From contig CAZLDQ010000012.1 in the NCBI GenBank assembly GCA_964558295.1, positions 1 to 46,794 on the forward strand: a DNA stretch of 46,794 nt, in the 5' to 3' direction. Made by a program: the position numbers and the translations under genes. Source of the DNA: JBDKTH01 sp964558295 (GTDB taxonomy: Bacteria; Planctomycetota; Planctomycetia; Pirellulales; Thermoguttaceae). The stretch's first letter is position 1. Each line of letters begins with the position of its first letter. The notes under the pieces were generated by a model that had not been told where the DNA came from, did not search any database, and was given only the letters and a program-made list of their open reading frames with translations. Positions 34,470 to 43,146 of this stretch are shown here, one piece after another.

Positions 34470-35228
34470 ATGCCTCGTTGGTTGAGAATATTCGTGATGA
34501 GCTGGCCCCTGCTAATGCCGGGCTGGGGCGTTGCGCAGGCATTCTCACCGGGACGAGAGGCGTATCGGCTGGAATCTGCTACGAGTCCGTCACGCGACCC
34601 GTCATCGAGCAATTCCACTTGGCCTTCGAGTGCCTTTCCTGTTGAGGAACATGGCCGTGTTAGGCAGGCTGCTTATGAGCCCCCGAGTCCATCTGACAAG
34701 GATTCCACGCACCAGGGGCTTCGTTCCGGTTCGGTGGCTCCTGTTGCACAACCAATTGCACCGACACCAACCGTGCCGATGGCGCCGGCCGGCAGTCACG
34801 CTCCGTTGAAGCTTTCTCCTCCTGGTCATGCCCAGACAGGCAGGGCGATTCAGCCCAGTAACCGTTTCGGGGCGTTGGTGACGATTGGGAGTAGTCTGGC
34901 GATCGTCGTGGGGCTGTTTTTCGTGTTTGCGTGGATTCTCCGCCGTACGATGCCGGCCACTGCGGCACCGCTTCCGAACGAAGTGGTTCAAGTGCTTGGT
35001 CGGACTATTGTCGGCCACCGCCAGCAGCTGCAATTGCTTCGTTTGGGAAACCGGCTGCTTCTGATTTCGGTCACAGCCGGCGGTGCAGAGACTCTTGCGG
35101 AGATTACCGATCCGGACGAGGTGACACATTTGGCCGGTCTCTGCCTTCAGACGCGGTCGGGGAGCACGACGGCCGCGTTCCGGCAGGTTTTAGAACAACT
35201 GGCAGGGGAACGCACTCATGGCCGGTGA
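34470..35228 (+). CDS. fliO: Flagellar biosynthesis protein FliO
   Basis: 252 residues from the ATG at 34470, with GGAAAGGG just upstream; a TTG at 34455 is also in frame. A signal sequence (about 1-25) precedes a Pro/Ser-rich stretch, one membrane helix (about 135-157), and a cytoplasmic beta domain with VVQVLGRTIVGHRQQLQLLRLGNRLLLISV, the FliO core. FliO helps assemble the FliP/FliQ/FliR gate. The gene overlaps fliP by 11 bases. The long extracytoplasmic part is unusual compared with the short enterobacterial FliO. Confidence 0.85.
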   Translation: MPRWLRIFVMSWPLLMPGWGVAQAFSPGREAYRLESATSPSRDPSSSNSTWPSSAFPVEEHGRVRQAAYEPPSPSDKDSTHQGLRSGSVAPVAQPIAPTPTVPMAPAGSHAPLKLSPPGHAQTGRAIQPSNRFGALVTIGSSLAIVVGLFFVFAWILRRTMPATAAPLPNEVVQVLGRTIVGHRQQLQLLRLGNRLLLISVTAGGAETLAEITDPDEVTHLAGLCLQTRSGSTTAAFRQVLEQLAGERTHGR

Positions 35229-36078
35229 ACTGAAGGCGACCACTGCTCCGTCCACACAACGTTGTTGCTCGCCCCGGTTGCTGGCTTGGCTGCTTGTGGT
35301 GCTTGGCGTCTTCTCCTTGCCAGCGCCGGCGGCTGCCCAGGAAGCGGCCAATCGGCCTCTTTCTTTACAGATTCCCGATGGGTTGGCCGGCGGACCGAGT
35401 GTGTGGACGAGTCCCGAGGGGCTCAGCTCGACCCTGCAGGTAATGCTCTTGCTAACCGTTTTGAGCCTTGCCCCGGCGATTCTGCTGATGACGACCTGCT
35501 TTGTACGGATCATCGTTGTTTTGGGATTGTTGCGTCAGGCGATGGGTACGAACCAGTTGCCGCCCAGCCAGGTGTTGACTGCTCTTGCTCTGTTCATGAC
35601 CCTGTGGATCATGGCTCCTGTGTGGACCGAGGTCTACCAGGAGGGGATCCGACCCTATACGAACAAGGAAATCGGTCTTCAAGAAGCGTGGAACCGCGGC
35701 CAGGCTCCGATCCGGCGGTTTATGAGCCTGCAGATTGAACGAACGGGCAACAGCGACGATGTCCGCTTATTTCTTGATTACAGTGCTGAGGCCTCGAATC
35801 CTGTCGTATACGACGACTACGATGATGTTCCGCTTCAGGCCTTGTTGCCGGGGTTCATGCTCAGTGAGTTGAAGACAGCCTTCTTGATCGGCTTTCAGAT
35901 TTACTTGCCGTTTTTGATTATCGACATGGTCGTTGCCACTGTGATGGTGTCGATGGGCATGCTCATGCTTCCGCCCGCGTTGATTTCGCTACCTTTCAAA
36001 ATTCTTTTATTCGTTCTGTTAGATGGCTGGCGCCTTGTCGTGGGAATGTTGATGGAGAGTTTTGTTCCTTTTGCGTAA
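35218..36078 (+). CDS. fliP: Flagellar export gate protein FliP
   Basis: 286 residues. A signal peptide (about 20-41) is followed by four membrane helices and the highly conserved stretches LAPAILLMTTCFVRIIVVLGLLRQAMG, LLPGFMLSELKTAFLIGFQIYLPFLIIDMVVA and MGMLMLPPALISLPFKILLFVLLDGW. Five copies of FliP form the main part of the secretion channel. A short Asp/Tyr insert (VVYDDYDDVPLQ) lies before helix 3. The start lies inside fliO. Confidence 0.96.
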   Translation: MAGELKATTAPSTQRCCSPRLLAWLLVVLGVFSLPAPAAAQEAANRPLSLQIPDGLAGGPSVWTSPEGLSSTLQVMLLLTVLSLAPAILLMTTCFVRIIVVLGLLRQAMGTNQLPPSQVLTALALFMTLWIMAPVWTEVYQEGIRPYTNKEIGLQEAWNRGQAPIRRFMSLQIERTGNSDDVRLFLDYSAEASNPVVYDDYDDVPLQALLPGFMLSELKTAFLIGFQIYLPFLIIDMVVATVMVSMGMLMLPPALISLPFKILLFVLLDGWRLVVGMLMESFVPFA

Positions 36079-36145
36079 TGGAAGCCTCGATAGGCAATAG
36101 ACTCCGGCGCCAGGTGGCAATCCCAAATCCCAAAATCTCCAGTCT

Positions 36146-36412
36146 ATGGAACCGCAAAACGCCATTGAGTTGACCCGCGATGCCCTTTGGATGGGCATGT
36201 TGATTAGTGCGCCGGTGTTGCTGACGGGGATGGTGATCGGCCTGTTGCTTGGTCTGGCGCAGGCACTGACGCAGATCCAAGAACAGACGGTTGCTTTCGT
36301 ACCCAAGCTGGTGGCGATGGTTGTGGTTCTGAGTTTCACCCTTCCCTGGCTACTCAACCAGTTCCTCCAGTATTCGATAGACTTGATCGTTGGCATTCCT
36401 GGAAATCTGTGA
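36146..36412 (+). CDS. fliQ: Flagellar export gate protein FliQ
   Basis: 88 residues with two membrane helices (about 16-39 and 50-74), the normal FliQ size. The family stretch LLLGLAQALTQIQEQTVAFVPKLVAM is present. Four copies join FliP and FliR in the gate. No clear ribosome-binding site precedes the ATG, and the 67-base gap from fliP contains a short AATCCCA repeat. Confidence 0.95.
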   Translation: MEPQNAIELTRDALWMGMLISAPVLLTGMVIGLLLGLAQALTQIQEQTVAFVPKLVAMVVVLSFTLPWLLNQFLQYSIDLIVGIPGNL

Positions 36413-36593
36413 GCAGAGAGTCGGAGGTTCCCGGGGAGGATAGTGAATGTCGCAATCAAAAGGGCGTTGGAAAGCTTGATGTTAAAGCATGAAGGCAAGA
36501 AGGATTTGGGGCTAGTTGCTCGCATATGCTTCAGGCTTTGTTGTTCTTTCATCATTTGGATCTTGGTCCTCGTCCCTTGTCTCGCCTGATTCA

Positions 36594-37439
36594 ATGTCTT
36601 GGCTTCAACTCCCCGACTTCCACATCTTCCTGATTTTTACCCTGGTCTTGACTCGGGTAAGCGGGTTGGTGATATCGGTGCCGATCTACGGTACGCCTGA
36701 GGTTCCGATGCAAGTTCGGGGGCTTTTGGCTGTTGCGCTGGCCGTGTTAGTCACCCCGACACAAATGGACATGGTGGTGGACGATCCGGGCTCTCTGACC
36801 AACTATTTGATTGTTCTGGCCAGCGAACTATTCATTGGGCTGATCCTGGGGCTGGGGGTCGCAATCCTCTTTTCTGGCGTGCAGATGGCCGGTCAGCTGG
36901 TTGCCCAAGCGAGTGGCATGGCGATGGCCAATGTGATTGACCCCTCGTCTGGCGAAGAGATACCGGAGTTAGCCCGGGTGTTGTTCTGGGTGACGATAGC
37001 GGTCTATGTGACGCTCGGAGGCCACCGGATCGTGATGGCGGGCCTATTGAACACGTTCGCCGCGATGCCACTGGGTAGTGGGCTGGCGCCGCCGTCGCTT
37101 GATGCCATTGTTCAGACGCTTCAGATTCTGGTAGGGCAAAGCTTTTCGCTGGGCGTGCGCGCTGCTGGCCCGTTGTTGGCATCGCTATTGCTGGCCACTC
37201 TGGTTGTCGCACTGATCGGTCGGACGCTCCCCCAATTGAACGTTATGGTTCTCGGCTTTGGCCTAAACTCGGTGCTCACATTTGGCGTTCTGGCGCTTTC
37301 GATTGGCGCAGCCGTTTGGGTCTTTCAGGATGAGTTGGCCGCGACGGTGGATTTGCTCATGGAAGCATTTCAGACCCCGATAGGCGTCGTGGTATTCGCA
37401 GTTGTCGCTCCAAACGGACTAATCATTTTCGACGGTTGA
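36594..37439 (+). CDS. fliR: Flagellar export gate protein FliR
   Basis: 281 residues from the ATG at 36594, where conserved sequence begins (FLIFTLVLTRVSGLVISVPIYG). The frame stays open to a TTG at 36516, which has an AAGGA before it, so the start is uncertain. About six to eight membrane helices; VAQASGMAMANVIDPSSGEE and MVLGFGLNSVLTFGVLAL are FliR signatures. A single copy completes the FliP/Q/R channel and bridges to FlhB, encoded ten bases downstream. Confidence 0.93.
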   Translation: MSWLQLPDFHIFLIFTLVLTRVSGLVISVPIYGTPEVPMQVRGLLAVALAVLVTPTQMDMVVDDPGSLTNYLIVLASELFIGLILGLGVAILFSGVQMAGQLVAQASGMAMANVIDPSSGEEIPELARVLFWVTIAVYVTLGGHRIVMAGLLNTFAAMPLGSGLAPPSLDAIVQTLQILVGQSFSLGVRAAGPLLASLLLATLVVALIGRTLPQLNVMVLGFGLNSVLTFGVLALSIGAAVWVFQDELAATVDLLMEAFQTPIGVVVFAVVAPNGLIIFDG

Positions 37440-37449
37440 CTAGCCCGCT

Positions 37450-38538
37450 ATGGCAGACGAACAAGGCGAGAAATCTCAAGATCCGACCCCACATCGTCGG
37501 CAAAAAGCCCGCGAAGAGGGGCAGGTGGCCAAGAGTCAGGACTTGGCGTCGTCCGTTCTGTTGTTGGTGGCGACGGTTTCGCTTCTGATGCTTGGTGCGG
37601 GGATCGTGGAGTATTTGGCCTTGTTGCTGCAAGCCCACTTAAGCGGTCCGGCGTGGCTGACGGCTGACACGAGTTTCGTTGTTGTTCAGTGGAATGGTGT
37701 CATATTCGATTTGGCACGACACGTGTTGCCATTTCTGGGGTTGGTTGTGCTCGCAGCGATTGCGGTCAACCTTGCCCAAGGGGGCTTTCTGTATCTGCCC
37801 GACAAGCTTGCACCCGACTTGAGCCGACTGGATCCAATTCAGGGATTGCAGCGGGTGTTCTCGCTGGCCAGTGTTGCGCGGTTGGGCTTTGGGGTGTTCA
37901 AGGTGATTATCGTGGGCAGTGTTGCTGTGGTTGTCCTTTACAAGGAACGCGAGACAGTGCTGGGGCTGGCTGCTTTGTCTGTTCCTCAGATTGCTGCTTA
38001 TTTGGTTGACGTGCTTCTCTGGACGACGCTCAAGATTGGTGGGGCCCTCTTGATTCTAGCCGTGCTTGACTACGGGTTTCAGTGGTGGAAGCAGGAACAG
38101 GACCTGAAGATGACGTCGCAGGAAGTCCGTGAGGAAATGCGGCAATTGGAAGGAGATCCCCAAGTTGCGGCTCGTCGCCGGCAAGTCCAGCGGCAGTTGG
38201 TGCTGAACCGCATGTCGGAGGCGGTACCGAAGGCTGACGTGGTAGTCACCAACCCGACGGAGTTGGCCATCGCCATTCAGTACGATCCGACGAAGATGGC
38301 TGCGCCGATTGTCGTGGCCAAGGGGGCGGGGCACGTGGCGGAACGGATCCGGCGAATTGCCTTGGAACATGGAATTCCTATCGTCGAACGCAAGCCGTTA
38401 GCCCAGGCCCTTTACAAGGAGGTGGACATCAACCATCCAGTTCCTCAGGACAAGTATGCAGCTGTGGCCGAAGTGCTCGCGTATGTCTACCATCTCAAGG
38501 GCAAGAAAATGCCAAAGGGAAAGGGGACTTGGGAGTAA
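37450..38538 (+). CDS. flhB: Flagellar export switch protein FlhB
   Basis: 362 residues. The N-terminus EKSQDPTPHRRQKAREEGQVAKSQDL is typical. Four membrane helices (near 34-60, 88-112, 143-164 and 185-208) precede the cytoplasmic domain. The self-cleavage site reads N268-P269-T270-E271 instead of the common N-P-T-H. The Asn-Pro bond that breaks is kept, so cleavage is still expected, but the following residue differs. FlhB switches export from hook to filament substrates under FliK control. It is the last gene before the opposite-strand island. Confidence 0.95.
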   Translation: MADEQGEKSQDPTPHRRQKAREEGQVAKSQDLASSVLLLVATVSLLMLGAGIVEYLALLLQAHLSGPAWLTADTSFVVVQWNGVIFDLARHVLPFLGLVVLAAIAVNLAQGGFLYLPDKLAPDLSRLDPIQGLQRVFSLASVARLGFGVFKVIIVGSVAVVVLYKERETVLGLAALSVPQIAAYLVDVLLWTTLKIGGALLILAVLDYGFQWWKQEQDLKMTSQEVREEMRQLEGDPQVAARRRQVQRQLVLNRMSEAVPKADVVVTNPTELAIAIQYDPTKMAAPIVVAKGAGHVAERIRRIALEHGIPIVERKPLAQALYKEVDINHPVPQDKYAAVAEVLAYVYHLKGKKMPKGKGTWE

Positions 38539-38574
38539 AGGGGGCGGGCATGCAAGAACCATATGATGGCAATT

Positions 38575-38599
38575 GAGGAAGAGCTTAACACTCTTCCTT
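38575..38599. terminator. Weak hairpin between converging flhB and sulfotransferase genes
   Basis: GGAAGAG (38577-38583) and CTCTTCC (38591-38597) form a 7-bp stem, extendable by an A-T and a G-T pair, around CTTAACA. It lies between two converging genes and could act on both strands, but lacks a T-run. Confidence 0.4.
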
Positions 38600-38616
38600 C
38601 GGTGATTCACTGTCTC

Positions 38617-39750
38617 TCAGTAGTTGTACCTCTGGATAAACTTGGCCCAACGGCGGCTGATCTCGTCGTGGAGTTCCGCGGGAAGTTCCCAGCGATTGCG
38701 CTGATAGTTGGCATGGCCGGCGACGTACTCTTCCAAGGTCGGCTGCAAATTGTCGAACTCACCCAGAGCCAATTCGTCGTAAATCCGACGGACTTGGCCA
38801 ATCGGGTCGTCGACCAGTTGCTCGTAGCTGACCTCGCAGAACCGCGATGGATCGATTAACGATCGGTCGCGTTCGAAGGCGTCATACATCCGGCTAAAGT
38901 TTTCGAACACATACTCGTGGAGATGCTCGAACTTCGAGACCTGGAGCCCTTGATCTTCCGAGAGTCGCTTCCAGAGATTGACGGTCGAGGGAAAGACTAC
39001 GTAGGGATCGCGGTAGATGTGAACGAAACGCGCTTGGGGAAACACTTCCAAGAGCGTCTTAATCCGGCAAGTGTGAGGCGGTGACTTGAGAATAATCCGT
39101 TTGGGGTTCCGCAAGGTTAGCGTTTTGAGAAACCAGAGGAGTCCATTTTTCCAGCGGGCCAGGTCTTTGGCCGAAACACCCTCCATGTCCAGATATTCTG
39201 GATATTGAGGCGGCCGATTGGGAAACGCGCAGGTGAGATAGGGGGAGGGGAGCCCCATGTTGCACAGAGCAAACTCATCTTCCTGTGGACGGTCCCAACC
39301 TGCCGGCATGTTGTCCACTGGTCGACGGTCAGGTAAGAGCACGGAAAGCATTGGTGCCATCACTGGCCGGCTCAACAAGTGATGATTGGGAGCAAAGCAA
39401 GCATAGGTGTCGGGGTACGTGTGGCGTTGATCCAAGACGAGGTACTCGTGCAAGAGAGTCGTCCCTGACCGCCAGTGTCCAATGATGAACACTGGATCAT
39501 GTTCGATCTTAGTCTTTGCGATCTTACGGCTGAGTACCAGGGTTTGAAGCAAGGCCAACGACGAGTTGAAACCACTCAACCCTGTGATCAATAAGGCCAT
39601 TGGCATGCGGCTTGGAGAGATTGCCAATCGGTTTCTCACCAATAGCCGGCACCAGCCCGAGACATTCATTCCGTCCCAAAAACGTGGAATCCAAGGTTTA
39701 TCCTTGTACCCGCCGGTTCGCTTGCCCGACTGAGTCGTGGTTGTTGCCAT
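38617..39750 (-). CDS. Sulfotransferase-family protein (PAPS-dependent)
   Basis: 377 residues from the ATG at 39750, with GAGGGG shortly upstream; an ATG at 39771 is in frame. The 5'-phosphosulfate-binding loop GHWRSGTTLL (91-100) and the 3'-phosphate-binding region (ARFVHIYRDPYVVFPSTVNLWKR) of PAPS sulfotransferases are both clear. A basic N-terminus and a hydrophobic segment near 50-72 suggest membrane association. The acceptor is unknown: a lipid, sugar or protein. It lies on the opposite strand within the flagellar run, between flhB and flhA, next to a thioredoxin-like lipoprotein gene. It might modify a surface structure, but the placement may be chance. Confidence 0.88.
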   Translation of the reverse strand: MATTTTQSGKRTGGYKDKPWIPRFWDGMNVSGWCRLLVRNRLAISPSRMPMALLITGLSGFNSSLALLQTLVLSRKIAKTKIEHDPVFIIGHWRSGTTLLHEYLVLDQRHTYPDTYACFAPNHHLLSRPVMAPMLSVLLPDRRPVDNMPAGWDRPQEDEFALCNMGLPSPYLTCAFPNRPPQYPEYLDMEGVSAKDLARWKNGLLWFLKTLTLRNPKRIILKSPPHTCRIKTLLEVFPQARFVHIYRDPYVVFPSTVNLWKRLSEDQGLQVSKFEHLHEYVFENFSRMYDAFERDRSLIDPSRFCEVSYEQLVDDPIGQVRRIYDELALGEFDNLQPTLEEYVAGHANYQRNRWELPAELHDEISRRWAKFIQRYNY

Positions 39751-40052
39751 CCGTCCCCTCGTGAAGAACACCGCGTTGAAAGTGTGTGTTTGCTAGTGGT
39801 TTTCCCGGCCGGCAACCGTCGCGAAACCACAATCCCCTTTTCGCCAAGCCAGGTTGTGGGCCAGTTTCAACACTACCGCTAGGCGGAAGAAAACTCTAGG
39901 CCAAAATGAGTAATGTCGTATCTTCGGTAGGCTGTTTATGGTATCGGAGCGGCGCGGGGGGCTGCAAGTTGTCACAAGAAAGGCAGACAAAATTCCGAAA
40001 GTCTGACTATTGCCGAACGGAAACCCAATGGCATCCCCAAGTGGGTGGGTCG
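39751..40052. other. Intergenic region between the two minus-strand island genes
   Basis: About 300 bases. No gene, strong promoter or terminator was recognised. Confidence 0.4.
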
Positions 40053-40562
40053 CTATCGGGTGGTTGTCCGGTTATCTCGAGTGGCGGTGGCCGTTAGGGC
40101 TGCTTGCATTTGGCTGACGAGTTGGATTGCGGGCCGTTTGCCTGTCAGGCGATTCAGCGATACTCCCCGCGACGACAGGAACTGGATCGTCGGATAGCCC
40201 CGGACTCGGAATTCCTCACAGACCTTTGATTCTCGGTCAGCGTCGACCAGGATGCACACGAATTGTGTCGCCAAACGCACAACCTGACTGTCTGTGAAGG
40301 CTTCAGCCTCCATCTGATGGCAGAATCTGCACCATTCGGCCGTGAAGAACACCAGCATTGGCTTATTCTCTTGCTGGGCCCGTTCGTAGCCATTTGAGTA
40401 TCCTCGGATGAATTCGATGCTTCCACAAACGACCCTCTCCGGCGTCATGACTGTGACGTCAGGCTGCACCGGTTGGCCAACCGAAGAGTCCGAATCGCAG
40501 CAGCCAGCCAGTGGCAGCGCGTGCAGCAGAGTCAGAAGAATGAGTCGTCCTGACTTAGACAT
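40053..40562 (-). CDS. Thioredoxin-fold lipoprotein
   Basis: 169 residues from the ATG at 40562. A lipobox LPLAGC puts the lipidated Cys at 21, so the protein is exported and membrane-tethered. The thioredoxin domain (about 48-160) has the active site W77-C78-R-F-C81 (AEWCRFCHQM) and the cis-proline Pro124 (RGYPTIQF). The layout is that of thioredoxin-like proteins of the 'thioredoxin_7/DsbD-gamma' kind that act outside the cytoplasm. The substrate is unknown. The frame is open further upstream to 40730, but the lipoprotein signal fixes the start. Confidence 0.85.
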   Translation of the reverse strand: MSKSGRLILLTLLHALPLAGCCDSDSSVGQPVQPDVTVMTPERVVCGSIEFIRGYSNGYERAQQENKPMLVFFTAEWCRFCHQMEAEAFTDSQVVRLATQFVCILVDADRESKVCEEFRVRGYPTIQFLSSRGVSLNRLTGKRPAIQLVSQMQAALTATATRDNRTTTR

Positions 40563-40746
40563 CACAAACAATCCGTGTTTCTGAGACAGATAAGTTCCCG
40601 GGGAAAAGTACCATTGTGATAAACGAAAACTGACAAGGAGAAAAGGCGAAAAACGCGAAGCATACTTCCCGGTTTTTCTGGTTTCGCCGGCTTCTCTGGT
40701 CGAAATGCCCCCCTCTCTTTTGCTGCGCATCCTCTTATCGCCCTCT

Positions 40747-40775
40747 TTGTATGAGAACTACAGTCAACCTACAAA
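40747..40775 (+). promoter_or_regulatory. Possible promoter for flhA-flhF-flhG
   Basis: TTGTAT (40747-40752) and TACAAA (40770-40775) are 17 bases apart. If used, it would give a leader of about 260 bases before flhA. The boxes are moderate. Confidence 0.3.
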
Positions 40776-40819
40776 GGGTATCTCAACATGGGCAGGGAAC
40801 GACCTCGGCTCGACCTGTG

Positions 40820-40921
40820 CTAGCATTTCGCGGTGCGAATGGTGTGACCGCAGTTGCGGCAATAGATCGTCCTTGGCTCAGTGGGGGGGCTGCTGGTAGC
40901 GGTGGTCAATAAGCCGGCCAC
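40820..40921 (-). CDS. Possible 33-residue zinc-ribbon-like peptide
   Basis: A GTG at 40921 follows a GGAGGGGGG stretch at about the right distance. The peptide ends in IYCRNCGHTIRTAKC, with a CxxC pair and a third Cys that could bind a metal. It is too short for a full zinc ribbon and may be chance or a remnant of a longer gene. Confidence 0.2.
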   Translation of the reverse strand: MAGLLTTATSSPPTEPRTIYCRNCGHTIRTAKC

Positions 40922-41045
40922 GAACTTGCCCCCCCTCCAAACCGACCTGGACACTCGCGGCTCTTTTGGGTACTTTCCCGCCCTCTTCACGTTTGCCGTA
41001 AATCCGTCGGTTTGTTCATAATTTGTCGTGCGTCCGGAGATACGG

Positions 41046-43136
41046 ATGGCCTCAGGCGCCCTATTTCGCCCAGGTGCTGCCACGCTTGCGCGGCTTCAGG
41101 ACTTGATCTTCCCGATTGGCGTCATTGCCAGCGTGTTGGTGATCATTGTGCCGCTGCCGTCCGATCTGATGGACGTGCTGTTGGCCGGAAACATCATCGT
41201 TTCCGTGATCGTGTTGCTGACCACGATCTATGTACGTACGCCGCTTGAGTTTAACATTTTTCCGTCGATACTGTTGGCCACGACGCTTTGCCGTTTGGTC
41301 TTGAACGTGGCCACAACGCGGTTGATTCTCACTCGTGCGGCCGAGGAAGGAGCAAAGGCTGCGGGGGAAGTGATCTGCAGCTTTGGCGAGTTTGTGGCCG
41401 GCGACGACGTGGTTGTTGGCATAATCATCTTTGTGATTATCGTGGTGATTCAATTCGTCGTGATCACCAAAGGAGCTACGCGCATCAGTGAAGTGGCCGC
41501 CCGGTTTACATTGGATGGCATGCCGGGCAAGCAGATGGCCATTGATGCTGATCTGAACGCCGGTATCATCGACGAGCGCGAAGCGCAGCGGCGGCGTGAG
41601 GATATCGCTCGGCAAGCGGACTTCTTTGGTGCCATGGACGGTGCTAGCAAGTTTGTGCGCGGCGATGCGATTGCCGGTATCATGATTACGCTGATCAATG
41701 TGATCGGCGGTCTGTGTATTGGGGTAATCGAATACGGCAAGCCGTTGGGAGAAGCCGCGTCATTGTACACGAAGATGACGATTGGCGACGGTCTTTCCAG
41801 CCAAGTGCCGGCTTTTCTGATCTCGTTGGCGGCCGGTCTTTTGGTAACCCGGAGCAGTCACAGCACGAACTTACCGAGCGAGGTTGTGAAACAGTTGTTT
41901 TCCCGGCCGCAGGCATTGGTTGTCGCCGGCGGATTTGCGGCAATCCTGATGCTGACTGATCTCCCGGCGTTGCCTCTGATGTTTCTTGGCAGTGGTTGCG
42001 TGGGGCTGGCGTTCATGCTCAAACGGCGAACGAAAAAGGCGGAGGTGGTGGCCGAAGCGCAGAAGAAGGCCGAAGCGGCTAAGCCGCCTGAAGAGCGCGT
42101 AGAAGACTACTTGGTTGTCGACCCGATGGAGGTGGAACTGGGGGTGGGGCTGATCCGCTTGGCGGATCCCAAGCGGGGCGGTGACTTATTAGAGCGTATT
42201 CACCGTGTACGTCAGAATGTGGCCAGCGACATAGGCATCATTCTTCCCAAGGTTCGCATCCGTGATAGTTTCCAGCTCGATCAGCACCAATATCAGATCA
42301 AGCTCGCCGGTTCGCCGGTCGCGCAAGGGATTGTTCACCCGGGGATGTTTCTGGCGATTGACTCGGGTATGACGACCGGACGTGTGCCTGGGTTGTCGAC
42401 GAAGGATCCGGCTTTTGGCAGTCCCGCCTTGTGGATCGAAGGGGGGCAGCGTGAGCAGGCTGAAATGTGCGGTTATACGGTGGTCGATCCGGGGGCCGTG
42501 GTCGCCACACATTTGACTGAAACAGTTCGCCGTCATGCCGACGAGATACTCACTCGCGATGCGACTAAACACTTGATTAAGGAGTTACAGCAGACCTCGC
42601 CGGCGGTCGTGGAGGAGTTGATTCCGAATCAGCTCAAGTTGTTTGAGGTACAGCAAATCCTTCAGATGCTTTTGCGTGAGCAGGTGCCGATTCGTCAGTT
42701 GGCAGTGATTCTGGAGACGCTTGGCGAGTATGCTCCGCGGACTAAGGATCCGATTTTGTTGACAGAGTTCGTTCGGGCTCGCTTGGCCCGGACTCTTTCG
42801 ACTCGTTACCGCGACAAAGACAATCGATTGTATGTCGTGACGCTTGATCCGGCTTTGGAAGATCGGATTCGTGCCGGCTTTGAGCACACCGAGCGGGGGT
42901 TGTTTATCCGGATGTCGCCCCAGGCTGTAGAGGCCATATGTCGGGCGATTGGCAAGTGTTTGGAAAAAGTGACCACAGCCAATCGTCCACCAGTCGTGCT
43001 GGTCAGTCCGCAGATTCGTGCGGCGCTCAGAGAACTAACCACCTCGCATTTGCCTGACTTGATCGTACTGAGCTACAACGAGATTACTCGCGATACAAAG
43101 ATCGAAGCTGTGGCGATGGTCACAGATGTGAAGTAG
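41046..43136 (+). CDS. flhA: Flagellar export gate protein FlhA
   Basis: 696 residues from the ATG at 41046, with CGGAG eight bases upstream; a GTG at 41028 is in frame. The N-terminal half has about eight membrane helices with the FHIPEP-family loop (TPLEFNIFPSILLATTLCRLVLNVATTRLIL, and GMPGKQMAIDADLNAGIIDEREA). The C-terminal half is the cytoplasmic nonameric ring that receives chaperone-substrate complexes. FlhA couples proton flow to export. The length is normal. It is separated from flhB by the two-gene island, though the two are usually adjacent. Confidence 0.96.
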   Translation: MASGALFRPGAATLARLQDLIFPIGVIASVLVIIVPLPSDLMDVLLAGNIIVSVIVLLTTIYVRTPLEFNIFPSILLATTLCRLVLNVATTRLILTRAAEEGAKAAGEVICSFGEFVAGDDVVVGIIIFVIIVVIQFVVITKGATRISEVAARFTLDGMPGKQMAIDADLNAGIIDEREAQRRREDIARQADFFGAMDGASKFVRGDAIAGIMITLINVIGGLCIGVIEYGKPLGEAASLYTKMTIGDGLSSQVPAFLISLAAGLLVTRSSHSTNLPSEVVKQLFSRPQALVVAGGFAAILMLTDLPALPLMFLGSGCVGLAFMLKRRTKKAEVVAEAQKKAEAAKPPEERVEDYLVVDPMEVELGVGLIRLADPKRGGDLLERIHRVRQNVASDIGIILPKVRIRDSFQLDQHQYQIKLAGSPVAQGIVHPGMFLAIDSGMTTGRVPGLSTKDPAFGSPALWIEGGQREQAEMCGYTVVDPGAVVATHLTETVRRHADEILTRDATKHLIKELQQTSPAVVEELIPNQLKLFEVQQILQMLLREQVPIRQLAVILETLGEYAPRTKDPILLTEFVRARLARTLSTRYRDKDNRLYVVTLDPALEDRIRAGFEHTERGLFIRMSPQAVEAICRAIGKCLEKVTTANRPPVVLVSPQIRAALRELTTSHLPDLIVLSYNEITRDTKIEAVAMVTDVK

Positions 43137-43146
43137 GAGACGTGTG

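Larger units (their letters stand above)
40563..41045. other. Intergenic region upstream of flhA
   Basis: About 480 bases between the diverging lipoprotein and flhA genes. It holds a possible + strand promoter (40747-40775) and a tiny minus-strand frame with a zinc-ribbon-like end (40820-40921). Nothing else was recognised. Confidence 0.45.
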
